This document shows, in pieces, positions 49,872 to 58,752 of a stretch of 60,235 bases of DNA; position 1 is the first letter of the stretch; every line of letters starts with the position of its first letter. Both the position numbers and the translations under genes were made by a program. Source of the DNA: Prochlorococcus sp. AG-418-I21 (GTDB lineage Bacteria > Cyanobacteriota > Cyanobacteriia > PCC-6307 > Cyanobiaceae); NCBI GenBank assembly GCA_003214115.1, contig QCMA01000004.1, positions 1 to 60,235 of the forward strand, given 5' to 3'. Below the pieces are notes generated by a model. It saw nothing but the letters and a program-made list of their open reading frames with translations, ran no database searches and was not told where the DNA came from.

Positions 49872-49876
49872 TAGTG
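49869..49876. promoter_or_regulatory. Back-to-back GTG starts in an 8-base palindrome
   Basis: CACTAGTG contains the start codon of the minus-strand hydrolase (49869-49871) and of the plus-strand transporter (49874-49876), two bases apart. Each gene's promoter would have to lie inside the other's coding sequence if both starts are right. Confidence 0.5.
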
Positions 49877-51103
49877 ATTAGTCCAAATAGTTTACAAATT
49901 AGCAAAAATTGGTGGATTCAATTTCCTTATCATTTGAGGTTAATAACCAAGATAAGATTTTTCGCTGCATTTGGAGCAGGAGGTGTTATTTATTTAACAT
50001 CACTTATTTTTAATAACCTAGGATTATCGGCGACAGATATTGGCCTGGGATTTACCATTTCAGCAATAATTGGAACTATAACAAGACTCTTTACAGGTAA
50101 TTATCTTAATAAAACGGGAAAAATACAATTTCCGATAATTACTTCTTCAATACTAAGTATTGCCGCTAGCTTATGCCTCATTTTTTCAAGAGATACTTTT
50201 TTGTACATAATTGGACAATCACTTGTTGGGGCTGCTGCAGGAATATATTGGCCTGCTGCCGAGTTTGGGGTGCCATATTTTTGTCATCCTATCGAAACAC
50301 GTAAAGCTTATGCCCTTGTTAGAAGTTCGGAAGCTTTAGGAATATTTCTAGGGGTATTCTTAGGGGGGTATATGACGAATTTTTTCTATTCTAAATCAAT
50401 ATTTATAAATGATATATTTTGCATGTTAGTTATTACATATTTAATATCCAGAAATAATTCTTCTATAAAAAGAAACTTAGAAAATTTTCAAAAAAAATTA
50501 GTAGATCCAATTAATCAGGGACAATTGAAATGGAATAAAAATTCAACAATAATAATTTTATCTATTTTATTAATAACTACCTCTTTAGCCTTAATACAAG
50601 TAACTTTGCCTCTGGATCTTGTTAAAGGTGGAGTATATCGTAATGCATTAAGCAAAGAAATTATTAGTCTTATAATTTCTATTCAGTTAATTTTATTGTT
50701 GTTTTTACAATGGCCTGTCGGTTCTTGGATATCTAAGAAAGAAAGATTATTTGGCTTGAAATTTAGTTTAATAAATTTCTCTTTCGCTTCATTTTTATTA
50801 TTTATTTCTAGTTATTTAAATATCCCAGCGTTTTATTTAATTTCTTTGGCATTGATTTTAGTAAGTTTAGGGACTGCTTCATTTCTTCCAACATCAACAG
50901 ATTTAGTTTTCAGAATAGCTCCTTCAAATAAAAAAGGTTTTGCACTTGCTCTACTATCACAATGTTTCGCTATGGGTTATTTTTTTGGACCATTTATTTC
51001 AGGACGCATATTAGATCTATTTGGTTATGCTTCAATAATCTGGCTTTCAATTTCTTGTTGTTGCTTTATTGCCTTTACAATTCTATTTAAGAGATTATTT
51101 TAA
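49874..51103 (+). CDS. Major facilitator superfamily transporter
   Basis: 409-residue integral membrane protein with about twelve hydrophobic segments and a central cytoplasmic loop (about 195-215). The inter-helix motif after helix 2 (GNYLNKTGKIQFPI) is the usual MFS A-like position, weakly conserved. The second half has GSWISKKERLFGLK. Substrate cannot be told. No methionine occurs near the N terminus, so a GTG or nearby TTG must be used. Confidence 0.82.
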   Translation: MISPNSLQISKNWWIQFPYHLRLITKIRFFAAFGAGGVIYLTSLIFNNLGLSATDIGLGFTISAIIGTITRLFTGNYLNKTGKIQFPIITSSILSIAASLCLIFSRDTFLYIIGQSLVGAAAGIYWPAAEFGVPYFCHPIETRKAYALVRSSEALGIFLGVFLGGYMTNFFYSKSIFINDIFCMLVITYLISRNNSSIKRNLENFQKKLVDPINQGQLKWNKNSTIIILSILLITTSLALIQVTLPLDLVKGGVYRNALSKEIISLIISIQLILLLFLQWPVGSWISKKERLFGLKFSLINFSFASFLLFISSYLNIPAFYLISLALILVSLGTASFLPTSTDLVFRIAPSNKKGFALALLSQCFAMGYFFGPFISGRILDLFGYASIIWLSISCCCFIAFTILFKRLF

Positions 51104-51471
51104 TTAATCTTTTCTAATTCAATAATTCTTCTCTCTCTTAGAAATAAGAAAAAAGGTGCAGAGAATGCGAAGGCTATGAGAAAAGTTCCAATGTATACAA
51201 TCCACATATTTTTCATGTTTAGTTTTTTTGATTCATTTACTATCCATATAAAAATAGCGCTTGCACCTACTAATAAGTCTCTAGAAATTGACTGAGCTGC
51301 AGGGTTTGCATTCGCTAAAGAAATGAAGTTATTTATATCAAAGCTGTTTCCATATTCCCTAGCAAATTCGAAATTTGCCAACATTGGCAGAACAGCTCCC
51401 AAAATTGATAGAAAAAGGTAAAGAAAAGATAGTATCTGTTTATTATCTTTTAAAATGTTAAATGAATTCAC
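51100..51471 (-). CDS. DUF2834 membrane protein
   Basis: 123 residues with three membrane segments (about 14-33, 63-80, 92-112). The pattern NANPAAQSISRDLLVGASAIF, followed by ESKKLNMKNMW and a final FFLFLRERR, is that of DUF2834, common in cyanobacteria and of unknown role. GTG start. It overlaps the convergent MFS gene by four bases and diverges from the PfkB kinase gene. Confidence 0.8.
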   Translation of the reverse strand: MNSFNILKDNKQILSFLYLFLSILGAVLPMLANFEFAREYGNSFDINNFISLANANPAAQSISRDLLVGASAIFIWIVNESKKLNMKNMWIVYIGTFLIAFAFSAPFFLFLRERRIIELEKIN

Positions 51472-51512
51472 TTGTCAAAAATATTTCTATTAATAATAGT
51501 ATTTAAAAGCTT

Positions 51513-52382
51513 ATGGTTGTTGAAAAGAATAATAATGTTGAAGACTATAAATTTAAAAAAGGAAATTTAAATTTTGCCATTGTTGGTCATGTTGAGTGGA
51601 TAAATTTTTTAAAGGTTGATCAATTACCAAAACCCGGAGTCATTTCTCATTCTGAAAAGTCCCTTGAGTATCCAGCCGGTGGTGGATCTATTATCGCGAA
51701 AATACTCTCTGATTTAACTTTAAACCAAATTCATTTTTTTACGTCATTAGGTAATGATGATTATGGAGATAAGTGTTTCAAGATTCTCTCAAATATGGGA
51801 ATTAAGTTGCATGTAGCTTGGCGCGATAAACCAACTAGAAGAGGATTTAGTTTAATTGACTCTCAAGGTGAAAGAGCAATAACAGTTATTGGAGAAAGGT
51901 TAGCTCCAACTCATAAAGACAATTTAGAATGGAACATTTTAAAAAAAATGGACGGAATTTTTATTACTGCATCTGATTCAGAGATTTTTAAAATGGCTAG
52001 ATCAGCTTCAACACTATGTACAACACCAAGGGTAGGATTAGATACAATTAATAATTCAAATGTTCTTTTAGATGGATTAATAGGCAGTAATCTTGATCCC
52101 GGAGAAGTTTTTTCTTTTTCTGAATTATCGATAAAACCAAAATATACTATTAAAACCGAGGGAGAGAAGGGAGGCATAATATTCCCAGGAGGAAGATATA
52201 AGGCTCTTAAAAACAAAAAATTAAAGGTTGATTCTTATGGATGTGGTGATTCTTTTGCTGCGGGTATTCTTTATGGAATGGCATCAAAATGGGATATAGA
52301 TAAAAGTTTAAATCTTGCTAAAGTAATGGGAAGAGACGCTAGTGAATTTTTCGGACCATATGCAAATAATGATGAAAAATAA
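51513..52382 (+). CDS. PfkB-family carbohydrate kinase
   Basis: 289-residue ribokinase-like sugar or nucleoside kinase. It shows the N-terminal PAGGGSIIAKILSDL substrate block, SLGNDDYGDKCFKIL, and the C-terminal PfkB signature DSYGCGDSFAAGILYG, in which the last aspartate is the catalytic base. Substrate not predictable. Followed after 16 bases by a small membrane protein gene. Confidence 0.88.
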   Translation: MVVEKNNNVEDYKFKKGNLNFAIVGHVEWINFLKVDQLPKPGVISHSEKSLEYPAGGGSIIAKILSDLTLNQIHFFTSLGNDDYGDKCFKILSNMGIKLHVAWRDKPTRRGFSLIDSQGERAITVIGERLAPTHKDNLEWNILKKMDGIFITASDSEIFKMARSASTLCTTPRVGLDTINNSNVLLDGLIGSNLDPGEVFSFSELSIKPKYTIKTEGEKGGIIFPGGRYKALKNKKLKVDSYGCGDSFAAGILYGMASKWDIDKSLNLAKVMGRDASEFFGPYANNDEK

Positions 52383-52398
52383 TTGAATTAATATTTAA

Positions 52399-52590
52399 AT
52401 GAGCAATCTAGATAATAAAAATAAAAATATTCTTATAGAAAATATTATTGTTTTCTTTTTATTTACTGTTTTTTTGGTTTTTAAATCTTTGAAAACTTTA
52501 TCTAGAATTTTTACTTATGGAATCTTAAGAAAAGAAATATTAACTACTAAAAGTAACTTAGGCGTAGATATTAAAATAAAAATTAAATAG
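52399..52590 (+). CDS. Small membrane protein of unknown function
   Basis: 63 residues; a hydrophobic segment spans about 13-27 and the remainder is basic. Starts with ATG 16 bases after the kinase stop and ends 3 bases before the next small gene. No family recognised; support comes from spacing, composition and direction. Confidence 0.55.
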   Translation: MSNLDNKNKNILIENIIVFFLFTVFLVFKSLKTLSRIFTYGILRKEILTTKSNLGVDIKIKIK

Positions 52591-52593
52591 TTA

Positions 52594-52947
52594 ATGAATA
52601 TATTTTTATTTTTTCTAATTTTAGGAGTTATTTTTTTGGTCTACAAAAAAATTAAATCTAAAAAAACAAAGAACTTAAAATTAAATAAATTTAAAAATAA
52701 ACTTCAAAGCACGCAAACAAATATTGAACGAATTTTTTTAAGAGAGGAAGAAAAAACCTTTTCAAACCCTAATATAAATATCTATATTGGGAGTTATGAT
52801 AACGAAGAAAATATTAATAGGAAATCTAATATTCACAGAGCAAGGCTTTCCAAATTTAAGAAATCCAAATTAAATGGTGAAATGATATTTCAAGATGATG
52901 AAGAAAGGATTTATAAATTTAATAATGGTAAGAAAGTTTATTTATAA
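52594..52947 (+). CDS. Small N-anchored hypothetical protein
   Basis: 117 residues: an N-terminal membrane segment (about 3-17), a lysine-rich stretch (about 18-36) and a polar cytoplasmic part. The end (GEMIFQDDEERIYKFNNGKKVYL) looks like beta hairpins. Starts 3 bases after the preceding small gene. Role unknown. Confidence 0.6.
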   Translation: MNIFLFFLILGVIFLVYKKIKSKKTKNLKLNKFKNKLQSTQTNIERIFLREEEKTFSNPNINIYIGSYDNEENINRKSNIHRARLSKFKKSKLNGEMIFQDDEERIYKFNNGKKVYL

Positions 52948-52967
52948 AAAGTTTACTTATACTTTTT
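52946..52967. terminator. Convergent bidirectional terminator
   Basis: AAAAAGT (52946-52952) and ACTTTTT (52961-52967) make a 7-pair stem with an 8-base loop exactly between the convergent genes ending at 52947 and 52971. It gives a U run in both directions. The stem is weak. Confidence 0.4.
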
Positions 52968-52970
52968 GTT

Positions 52971-53489
52971 CTAACTACACTCAAGACTTTCTCTTGTTGA
53001 AACGCCTGTTGTTGGATTGATCCCATCAGCAATTTCACAAAGATTTCTTTGATCTTCGCTGTCAAGAATAGCGTAAGAAAAATCTGCTCCTTCTATTTGA
53101 GCTCCTGCAAAACTGCTACCTGATGCGATCATATTTATTAAAACAGCATTTCTAAGATCTGTTTTTTGGAAATTAACTCGATCAGAAAGAGTATCGGTCA
53201 AGTCGATTCCATTTAAATTAGAACCTTTTAAATCAGATAGAGTTAAGGTTGTCCCATGTAAATCAACGTCACTAAAATCTGCATCTCTCGCAACTGCTCC
53301 AGCTATAGATGACAAATGAAGATCCTCTCCATGGAAATCAAATCCTGTAATATTAGATCTTACATAACTTGGAACTTCATCTCCCTCGCCCTTAACAGCT
53401 ACATTTGCTCCAGCAAAAACTGGAGAGGATAAAACTAAGAAAGAAAAAGTTATGCATAAAAAATATCTTAAAAACCTAAAAAATTTCAT
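52971..53489 (-). CDS. Exported pentapeptide repeat protein
   Basis: 172 residues with a signal peptide ending SSPVFA (about 1-26) and roughly 75 residues of pentapeptide A(D/N)LxX repeats (for example [21 protein letters not shown]), forming a right-handed beta helix. The C-terminal tail has two cysteines, NLCEIAD and LECS, a pattern shared with thylakoid-lumen pentapeptide proteins. Lumenal location is likely. Function unknown. Confidence 0.83.
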   Translation of the reverse strand: MKFFRFLRYFLCITFSFLVLSSPVFAGANVAVKGEGDEVPSYVRSNITGFDFHGEDLHLSSIAGAVARDADFSDVDLHGTTLTLSDLKGSNLNGIDLTDTLSDRVNFQKTDLRNAVLINMIASGSSFAGAQIEGADFSYAILDSEDQRNLCEIADGINPTTGVSTRESLECS

Positions 53490-53572
53490 ACTGGAGAATT
53501 CGAATATTAATATTTTATAACAATTAGATAATTTTTTAAATCGATGAATAAATTTGGAAATCCTTTTTAAAA

Positions 53573-54094
53573 TTATTTAACACTATAAATTTTGAATTTA
53601 GGCTCTAAATTAGTTATACAATCTAGAAGTTTTTTGTTATCCCTGCTATTCGTAACCTTGAATTCAGATTCAACTGTACCTTCTTTATCTCTTATAGCTT
53701 GATTTAAAACTATGGAACCGTTTTCGTCAGATACTGATCTATGAAAAGTTCCTCTAGGTATTCTTAAAATGTATCCGCAAGATTCTAATCTAACTTTATA
53801 AAAAGGATAATCCCAGCCAAAATTGACAAGAAAAAATGTTCTTCCCCCTGAGATAGCCAGTAGATTATCTTCTTGATTGTGATGTATGTAAAATTGCCAA
53901 TTCTTAAATTCTTCATCATTTGGAGGACTAACTGCAGGCCCACTGTGAATAACTAGATCTCTATAGTTTGATTCATTAACACTAATATCAAAAAATCTTA
54001 CATCTTTTGTATCGCGAAATTTTTCATAACTTATCAATTCAAACATTTTCGATTTGTTTGATTTGATAACTGGAATTTCTAAACTTGAGTTCAA
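53573..54094 (-). CDS. Cupin-like protein
   Basis: 173 residues from a TTG start; a start at the internal ATG 54044-54046 would give 157. The pattern [28 protein letters not shown], followed by [17 protein letters not shown], looks like a cupin double-strand fold with histidines in both motifs that could hold a metal. No pathway link is visible; flanking gaps are 83 and 126 bases. Enzymatic role unknown. Confidence 0.6.
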   Translation of the reverse strand: MNSSLEIPVIKSNKSKMFELISYEKFRDTKDVRFFDISVNESNYRDLVIHSGPAVSPPNDEEFKNWQFYIHHNQEDNLLAISGGRTFFLVNFGWDYPFYKVRLESCGYILRIPRGTFHRSVSDENGSIVLNQAIRDKEGTVESEFKVTNSRDNKKLLDCITNLEPKFKIYSVK

Positions 54095-54220
54095 TTTTCT
54101 TTAAAGATTACACAAATGAAAACAGATAAATATATTCAAGAACGTATCAATTAACACTAAAAAAGAAACATATTATTATTTATATTTTTTTGTTATTTTA
54201 AAAGATTAAAAATTTAGTGT

Positions 54221-55078
54221 TTATTTAATTTCAAGAGGTTTGATTTCCCAGGATAAAGTATTTTCTAAATTATTTTTTCCTATAAAGTTTCCTGTAATTA
54301 CAGAGGTTAAATTAGATTTTGAAGAGGATACCAATGTTAAATATCTATCATCTATTAATCCTTTTCCGCTTGGATCAAAACCTCTCCAACCAGCACCTGG
54401 AATATATAATTCAGCCCAAGCGTGTAAATCCAACTCAGAGGGTAATGGATCTTCAAAATGATAACCACTTACAAACCTACTTGGGATACCTATAGACCTG
54501 CAAGCTTCAACCATTAGCATTGCTAAATCTCTGCATGAACCTATACGTTCTCTAAGCGTTCTGCTAGCCGGCCATGCTGGACCAGTATGTCTTTTGGTAT
54601 ATTTAACCCGATCTTGAATAATTTCTATTAGTTGGTATGTAAATGATAATGCGTTATTAATGCTTCCTGATAAGGCTTCTTGGGCAAGTTCTACTGCAGA
54701 AGGATCGTGTTGTCCATTTGGCATCCATCCCTCTAATGCTCCCTGTAAATCTCTGTTAATAATGCTTCTACAAAAAGGTAATGTTAAATCTCTATTTTTC
54801 ACTCCATCAATGATGTTTGGATGTTTAATAGTTTCAACTTCGCTGATTGATTCAATAGTTAAATTATCTGTTAATCCATTGAATCTGATTCTATTAATCT
54901 CTTCTCCGCTGGCAGCAAGTAATGGATAAATAATTTCTGGTTCTGGAGTTATTTTTAATTCAAAATTCTTTAGTTTTTGGAATCCATTTGACCTTGGCTT
55001 TATACATAATCTATGCTCGCCTAATTGAACAGGGTCTTCGTATTTATATTCAAGTTTGTGAATGTATTTAATTCTCAT
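54221..55078 (-). CDS. Transglutaminase-like cysteine protease domain protein
   Basis: 285 residues. N-terminal beta domain (about 1-120, IKYIHKLEYKYEDPVQLGEHRL), then a transglutaminase core with the triad in order: C in ERIGSCRDLAMLMVEACRSIG, H in DLHAWAELYIPG, D in GWRGFDPSGKG. Third gene of the operon with alpha-E and circularly permuted ATP-grasp proteins, a known association proposed to work in peptide ligation and modification (Iyer, Aravind and colleagues). It starts 11 bases after the alpha-E stop. Confidence 0.9.
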   Translation of the reverse strand: MRIKYIHKLEYKYEDPVQLGEHRLCIKPRSNGFQKLKNFELKITPEPEIIYPLLAASGEEINRIRFNGLTDNLTIESISEVETIKHPNIIDGVKNRDLTLPFCRSIINRDLQGALEGWMPNGQHDPSAVELAQEALSGSINNALSFTYQLIEIIQDRVKYTKRHTGPAWPASRTLRERIGSCRDLAMLMVEACRSIGIPSRFVSGYHFEDPLPSELDLHAWAELYIPGAGWRGFDPSGKGLIDDRYLTLVSSSKSNLTSVITGNFIGKNNLENTLSWEIKPLEIK

Positions 55079-55089
55079 TAATAAACTTA

Positions 55090-56031
55090 TTAATTAATAA
55101 AATATTTTTCTTGAATGAGATCATTTAATTTATTTAAATCCATTTGCAATGAATCGATTGCCTCATGTAAACCATCATTGATTATATCTTCAATTCTGAT
55201 ATAACTCCACTTTGCTTTAAGCAAGCCTCTCATACATTCCAATTCTGAAGGATTTTCAGTAGATGGTAAGGTATCTATCGTTTTAAGTGTATTGCTTATC
55301 CCATCAAGACAGTATCTTACTGATCTAGGAAAAATTGGATCAAGTAAAAGAAATCTCGCAACTGAATTAGGCTTTATAGAATTTTGCACTGCTTTCCTAA
55401 ACATTTGATAAGCTCCAGCTGAACGTAAAAGTGCTATCCATTGCAGCTCATCAAGAACTCCTCCAAGTTCATCTAAGCTGGGTAGGAGTAAATAATATTT
55501 AACATCTAAAATTCTTGATGTTTTGTCAGCTCTTTCGATTAATCTTCCAAGAATGCTAAATCTCCAGGCAAGATCTTTGCTTAGAGTCGCATCTGTAATT
55601 CCATAAAAAAGCTGACATTCCCTCCTTATTTCACTTAATTGTTCTTGTCTTGGCTTATTCCATATTGCCTCTCCTTCTTGCATATTCCAATATAAAATAT
55701 TAATCTGTTCCCACATTTCTGTGGTCATGACATCTCTGATTTGTCTTGCATTTTCTCTCGCCATTTGAATGCAAGAAATTATACTATTTGGGTTTAAACG
55801 ATCTCTTATTAAAAAATTAATAACGTCATCTGGTTTTTTCTCTGGGAATCTCTTATCAAAAGATTCTCTATCACTCGAAGCATCAATTAAAGGGAGCCAA
55901 GGTTCGGCACTTCCTGGTGGACAATCTAATGACATAGCTTCGCTTACTTCCACGAAACGAGATATGTTTTCCGCACGTTCTAAATAACGATTGATCCAAT
56001 AAAGAGATTCTGCTACACGACTCAAAAGCAT
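55090..56031 (-). CDS. Alpha-E domain protein (DUF403)
   Basis: 313 residues, almost wholly alpha-helical. It begins LLSRVAESLYWINRYLERAENISRF, the diagnostic start of alpha-E proteins, and has conserved ARENARQIRDVMTTEMWEQIN and RADKTSRILDVKY blocks. Partner of the circularly permuted ATP-grasp protein upstream (1-base gap) and transglutaminase downstream. Molecular role not established. Confidence 0.9.
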   Translation of the reverse strand: MLLSRVAESLYWINRYLERAENISRFVEVSEAMSLDCPPGSAEPWLPLIDASSDRESFDKRFPEKKPDDVINFLIRDRLNPNSIISCIQMARENARQIRDVMTTEMWEQINILYWNMQEGEAIWNKPRQEQLSEIRRECQLFYGITDATLSKDLAWRFSILGRLIERADKTSRILDVKYYLLLPSLDELGGVLDELQWIALLRSAGAYQMFRKAVQNSIKPNSVARFLLLDPIFPRSVRYCLDGISNTLKTIDTLPSTENPSELECMRGLLKAKWSYIRIEDIINDGLHEAIDSLQMDLNKLNDLIQEKYFIN

Positions 56032-56032
56032 A

Positions 56033-57475
56033 TTATTTACCTACAACCCATGTATCTTTGCATCCTCCACCTTGAGAAGAATTAACGACTAATGATCCTT
56101 TTTTTAATGCTACTCTCGTAAGCCCGCCTGGGCTAACCCATGAATCTTTTCCTCTTAAGATATATGGTCTCAAATCAACATGACATGGATATAGTTCTCC
56201 ATCACATAAAGATGGCACAGTAGATAATTCTAATGTTGGTTGTGCTATGAAATTTCTAGGATTATTTTTAATTTTATTAGCGAATTCTTCTATCTCATTC
56301 GTTGTTGAGTGAGGGCCAATTAACATTCCATAACCACCAGCTTCTGCGACAGACTTAACAACAAGTTTTGATAAATTTTCTAGAACATATTCTCGATCCT
56401 TTTGATAATGACAAATATAAGTTTCTACATTTTTAATAATAATTTCTTCATCAAGATAATATTTAATCATTTTTGGAACAAAAGAATAAATCATTTTGTC
56501 ATCTGCTATTCCAGTCCCAGGTGCATTTGCTAAGGCAACATGACCTGCCTTAAAAACATCAAGTAATCCGCTAACACCAAGGCAGGAATCTTTTCTGAAA
56601 TTAAGTGGATCTAAGAAATCATCATCAATTCGTCTGTAAATGACATCTACTCTTTTTAATCCAGAGGTAGTTTTTAAATATACATAATCATCATTACAAA
56701 CTAAGTCATGACCCTGAACTAGTTGTATGCCCATTTCTTGAGCTAAATAACTATGTTCAAAATAAGCACTATTAAAAATTCCTGGAGTTAGTAGAACTAT
56801 CTTGGGAGTATCAGTCCAAACAGCTAGTTCTTGAAGAGTTTTTAAAAGATATGATGGATATTCATCAATTGGTTTAACTATTCTTCCTGAGAAAAGATTA
56901 GGGAAAATATTCTTCATGACTAATCTATTTTCTAAAAAATAAGCAACACCAGAAGGGCACCTTAAATTATCTTCTAAAACATGCCAATCTCCTTTTCTAT
57001 CTCTTATTAAATCAAGTCCTGAAATTTGACACCATTTATTTAGTGGAGGTTTGAAACCCATCATCTGAGGTCTCCAACCTTCTGAACTCTCTATTAATTC
57101 TCTTGGAATTATTCCATCATTAATTATTTTTTGAGAATTATAAATATCATTTAGGAATAAATCAATTGCCTCAAGCCTTTGTTTTAGTCCTTTTTCTAAA
57201 GTTACCCAATCATCTTTACTAATTATTCTAGGAAGTGGATCAAAAGGTAATATTCTCTCAGTACCTTTTAAACCAGTATCGTTTAATCTAAAAGTTGCAC
57301 CATGTCTTAGTAATAATTTTTTTGCGGCAGAATGATTCCTGTTTAATTCCTCAAGTCCCATATTATCTAAGGATGAAAGAAGTGGAATCAATATTTCTCT
57401 AGCAGAGTTAACATTATCCTTAAAGTATTCATCGAAACTATTTTTAGGCTGATAACTTGAAAACATATATTTCAT
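56033..57475 (-). CDS. Circularly permuted ATP-grasp ligase (DUF404/DUF407)
   Basis: 480 residues. The N-terminal helical part (LLRHGATFRLND), the RILPFDPLPRIIS block, WHVLEDNLRCPSGVAYFLENR, then NAPGTGIADDK and the C-terminal VKSVAEAGGYGMLIGPHS region with HVDLRPYIL, mark the family of predicted amide ligases. First gene of a leftward three-gene operon with alpha-E and transglutaminase proteins. The substrate is unknown; a small peptide or protein tail has been proposed for the family. Confidence 0.92.
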   Translation of the reverse strand: MKYMFSSYQPKNSFDEYFKDNVNSAREILIPLLSSLDNMGLEELNRNHSAAKKLLLRHGATFRLNDTGLKGTERILPFDPLPRIISKDDWVTLEKGLKQRLEAIDLFLNDIYNSQKIINDGIIPRELIESSEGWRPQMMGFKPPLNKWCQISGLDLIRDRKGDWHVLEDNLRCPSGVAYFLENRLVMKNIFPNLFSGRIVKPIDEYPSYLLKTLQELAVWTDTPKIVLLTPGIFNSAYFEHSYLAQEMGIQLVQGHDLVCNDDYVYLKTTSGLKRVDVIYRRIDDDFLDPLNFRKDSCLGVSGLLDVFKAGHVALANAPGTGIADDKMIYSFVPKMIKYYLDEEIIIKNVETYICHYQKDREYVLENLSKLVVKSVAEAGGYGMLIGPHSTTNEIEEFANKIKNNPRNFIAQPTLELSTVPSLCDGELYPCHVDLRPYILRGKDSWVSPGGLTRVALKKGSLVVNSSQGGGCKDTWVVGK

Positions 57476-57603
57476 CGTTTAGTAACTTTTACTTTAGCTT
57501 TATATCTTTATTCGTATTTATGGCTACCAAAAATAATATCTCTTGACTCGATCTATATCATTATTTTGATCATTGAAGTATATTTTTTAAAAATCTAAAG
57601 AGC

Positions 57604-57840
57604 ATGAATTCTAGTAATTGGCAATTTGTTTTTTTTAGATATTTTGCAAGCTTTCTTTTTATCCTCTCTCACAGTTTGCTGGTTCTTGATCATCTACCAG
57701 TAGGGGCAGCACTTCATGGACTTGGAGAAGTTTTTATTGCGCCTTGGGCTTTTAGGGAAAGAGCATGGGATCTTGTTGTAATTGCAGTTTTATTTTTCTT
57801 CTTCGATATTTGGGGACTGATAAACACACCTTGGAATTAA
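57604..57840 (+). CDS. Small integral membrane protein, unknown
   Basis: 78 residues with two hydrophobic segments (about 8-27 and 56-73) around an amphipathic part (GAALHGLGEVFIAPWAF). The RERAWD motif sits between. Starts with ATG, divergent from the ATP-grasp operon across 128 bases. Not recognised. Confidence 0.65.
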   Translation: MNSSNWQFVFFRYFASFLFILSHSLLVLDHLPVGAALHGLGEVFIAPWAFRERAWDLVVIAVLFFFFDIWGLINTPWN

Positions 57841-57883
57841 CTGATATTATTTATTTAATAATTTTGGGAAAATCATAATAAAA

Positions 57884-58105
57884 ATGAAGTCTTATTTTTA
57901 TCAAATTTATAAAATAATTTTTCTTATATTACTTTCAAGTTTTTCAAATTTATATGCACATAACTTATTTAATGGTGGTTGCAAAGAACATTGTGGGCAA
58001 AAAGTTAAAGTAACAAGTAATAATAACAAATTAAAAAATATTGATGATCAAATAAATATTGAGAGCAAAAATTCTTGTTTAAATAAATCACTATGTAGAG
58101 GTTGA
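57884..58105 (+). CDS. Small exported cysteine-containing protein
   Basis: 73 residues: signal peptide (about 1-25, ending NLYA) and a 48-residue mature part opening HNLFNGGCKEHC. It has four cysteines, one CX3C and one CX5C (SCLNKSLC), plus two histidines beside the first pair. This suggests a disulfide or a metal site outside the cytoplasm. No family name known to me. It follows the preceding small membrane protein gene by 43 bases. Confidence 0.65.
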   Translation: MKSYFYQIYKIIFLILLSSFSNLYAHNLFNGGCKEHCGQKVKVTSNNNKLKNIDDQINIESKNSCLNKSLCRG

Positions 58106-58129
58106 CCTCTCGAAATTTTTTAAATTGTT

Positions 58130-58405
58130 TTATGAAAGTGTTTCTTTGGTAATTATGATTAAAGTACTATTTGCTTGATAATTTTTATTAGGAGGATTTA
58201 TTTGATTTTTAATTAAAAAAATAAAAGTATATATCAACGGTAGAAGTAATGATGACGCTGCAACTAAAGCAATTATCTGGTTCAACCTAATAAATGGTTT
58301 TTTTACAAGATCCTCACCGCACAAGCCACAAATCAAATTACCTTTTGAGGATTGTTTTTGAAATTGATATTTAGGATTGCAATATGGGCAATAATATCGA
58401 ACCAT
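58130..58405 (-). CDS. Small zinc-ribbon membrane protein
   Basis: 91 residues. The N-terminal 30 residues form a CPYC...CGLC zinc ribbon (C6, C9, C26, C29); one membrane segment follows at about 46-65, then a polar tail. A tail-anchored-like topology with the ribbon inside is likely. Convergent with the exported cysteine protein gene, 24 bases apart. Unknown function. Confidence 0.7.
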   Translation of the reverse strand: MVRYYCPYCNPKYQFQKQSSKGNLICGLCGEDLVKKPFIRLNQIIALVAASSLLLPLIYTFIFLIKNQINPPNKNYQANSTLIIITKETLS

Positions 58406-58461
58406 TTTAAAATTTTATTACTTTAATCATTATCTATATAACTAGAATAAAGTCATCTTAT

Positions 58462-58495
58462 AAAAAAAAGAGGACTTATTTAAGCCCTCTTTTAT
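58462..58495 (-). terminator. Strong bidirectional terminator
   Basis: Stem 58469-58477 with 58482-58490 (AGAGG.CTT / AAGCCCTCT, one A-C mismatch), loop ATTT, flanked by eight A on the left and TTT on the right. On the minus strand it ends in eight T, so it is best placed to end the minus-strand unit starting near 58770. Confidence 0.75.
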
Positions 58496-58588
58496 CTCTT
58501 ACTTATATTTTTTACTGAAGTTAATAACGCACCTAAATCATGGATCCTTGTTGCTAACTTCTATTAAGCTAATGCTCACCAAAATTAA

Positions 58589-58678
58589 CTAATTGTCTTT
58601 AACTGGGGCAAAAACACTAGGATTAAGCTTGTTTCTTAAAGGGCACCTAAACGATGCAGAAGAAGGAAGCTTAGACAT
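58589..58678 (-). CDS. Possible 29-residue peptide in a minus-strand transcript
   Basis: ATG 58676-58678 to TAG 58589-58591 gives a 29-residue peptide starting MSKLPSSASFRCPLRNK and ending APVKDN: basic, proline- and serine-rich, one cysteine, no membrane segment. There is no ribosome-binding site. A hairpin (58625-58637 with 58660-58672) lies inside it, so an RNA role is an equal possibility. Confidence 0.35.
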   Translation of the reverse strand: MSKLPSSASFRCPLRNKLNPSVFAPVKDN

Positions 58679-58719
58679 TAATAAAAAATAATTGGAGCAG
58701 TTAATTAAATTAGTTCGGT

Positions 58720-58752
58720 TTATTCCGAAATTTCAGGCAGGCTATCGATCAT
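58720..58752 (-). CDS. Ten-residue leader-like ORF with a perfect Shine-Dalgarno
   Basis: AGGAGGT (58761-58767) lies 8 bases before ATG 58750-58752 and opens a ten-codon frame, MIDSLPEISE, then TAA. This is the strongest ribosome-binding site I found in the window. The stop sits in the loop of a short hairpin TTCGG-AATAAA-CCGAA. A TATATT at 58778-58783 would start transcription about 58771. A leader peptide, a microprotein or part of an ncRNA are all possible. Confidence 0.45.
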   Translation of the reverse strand: MIDSLPEISE

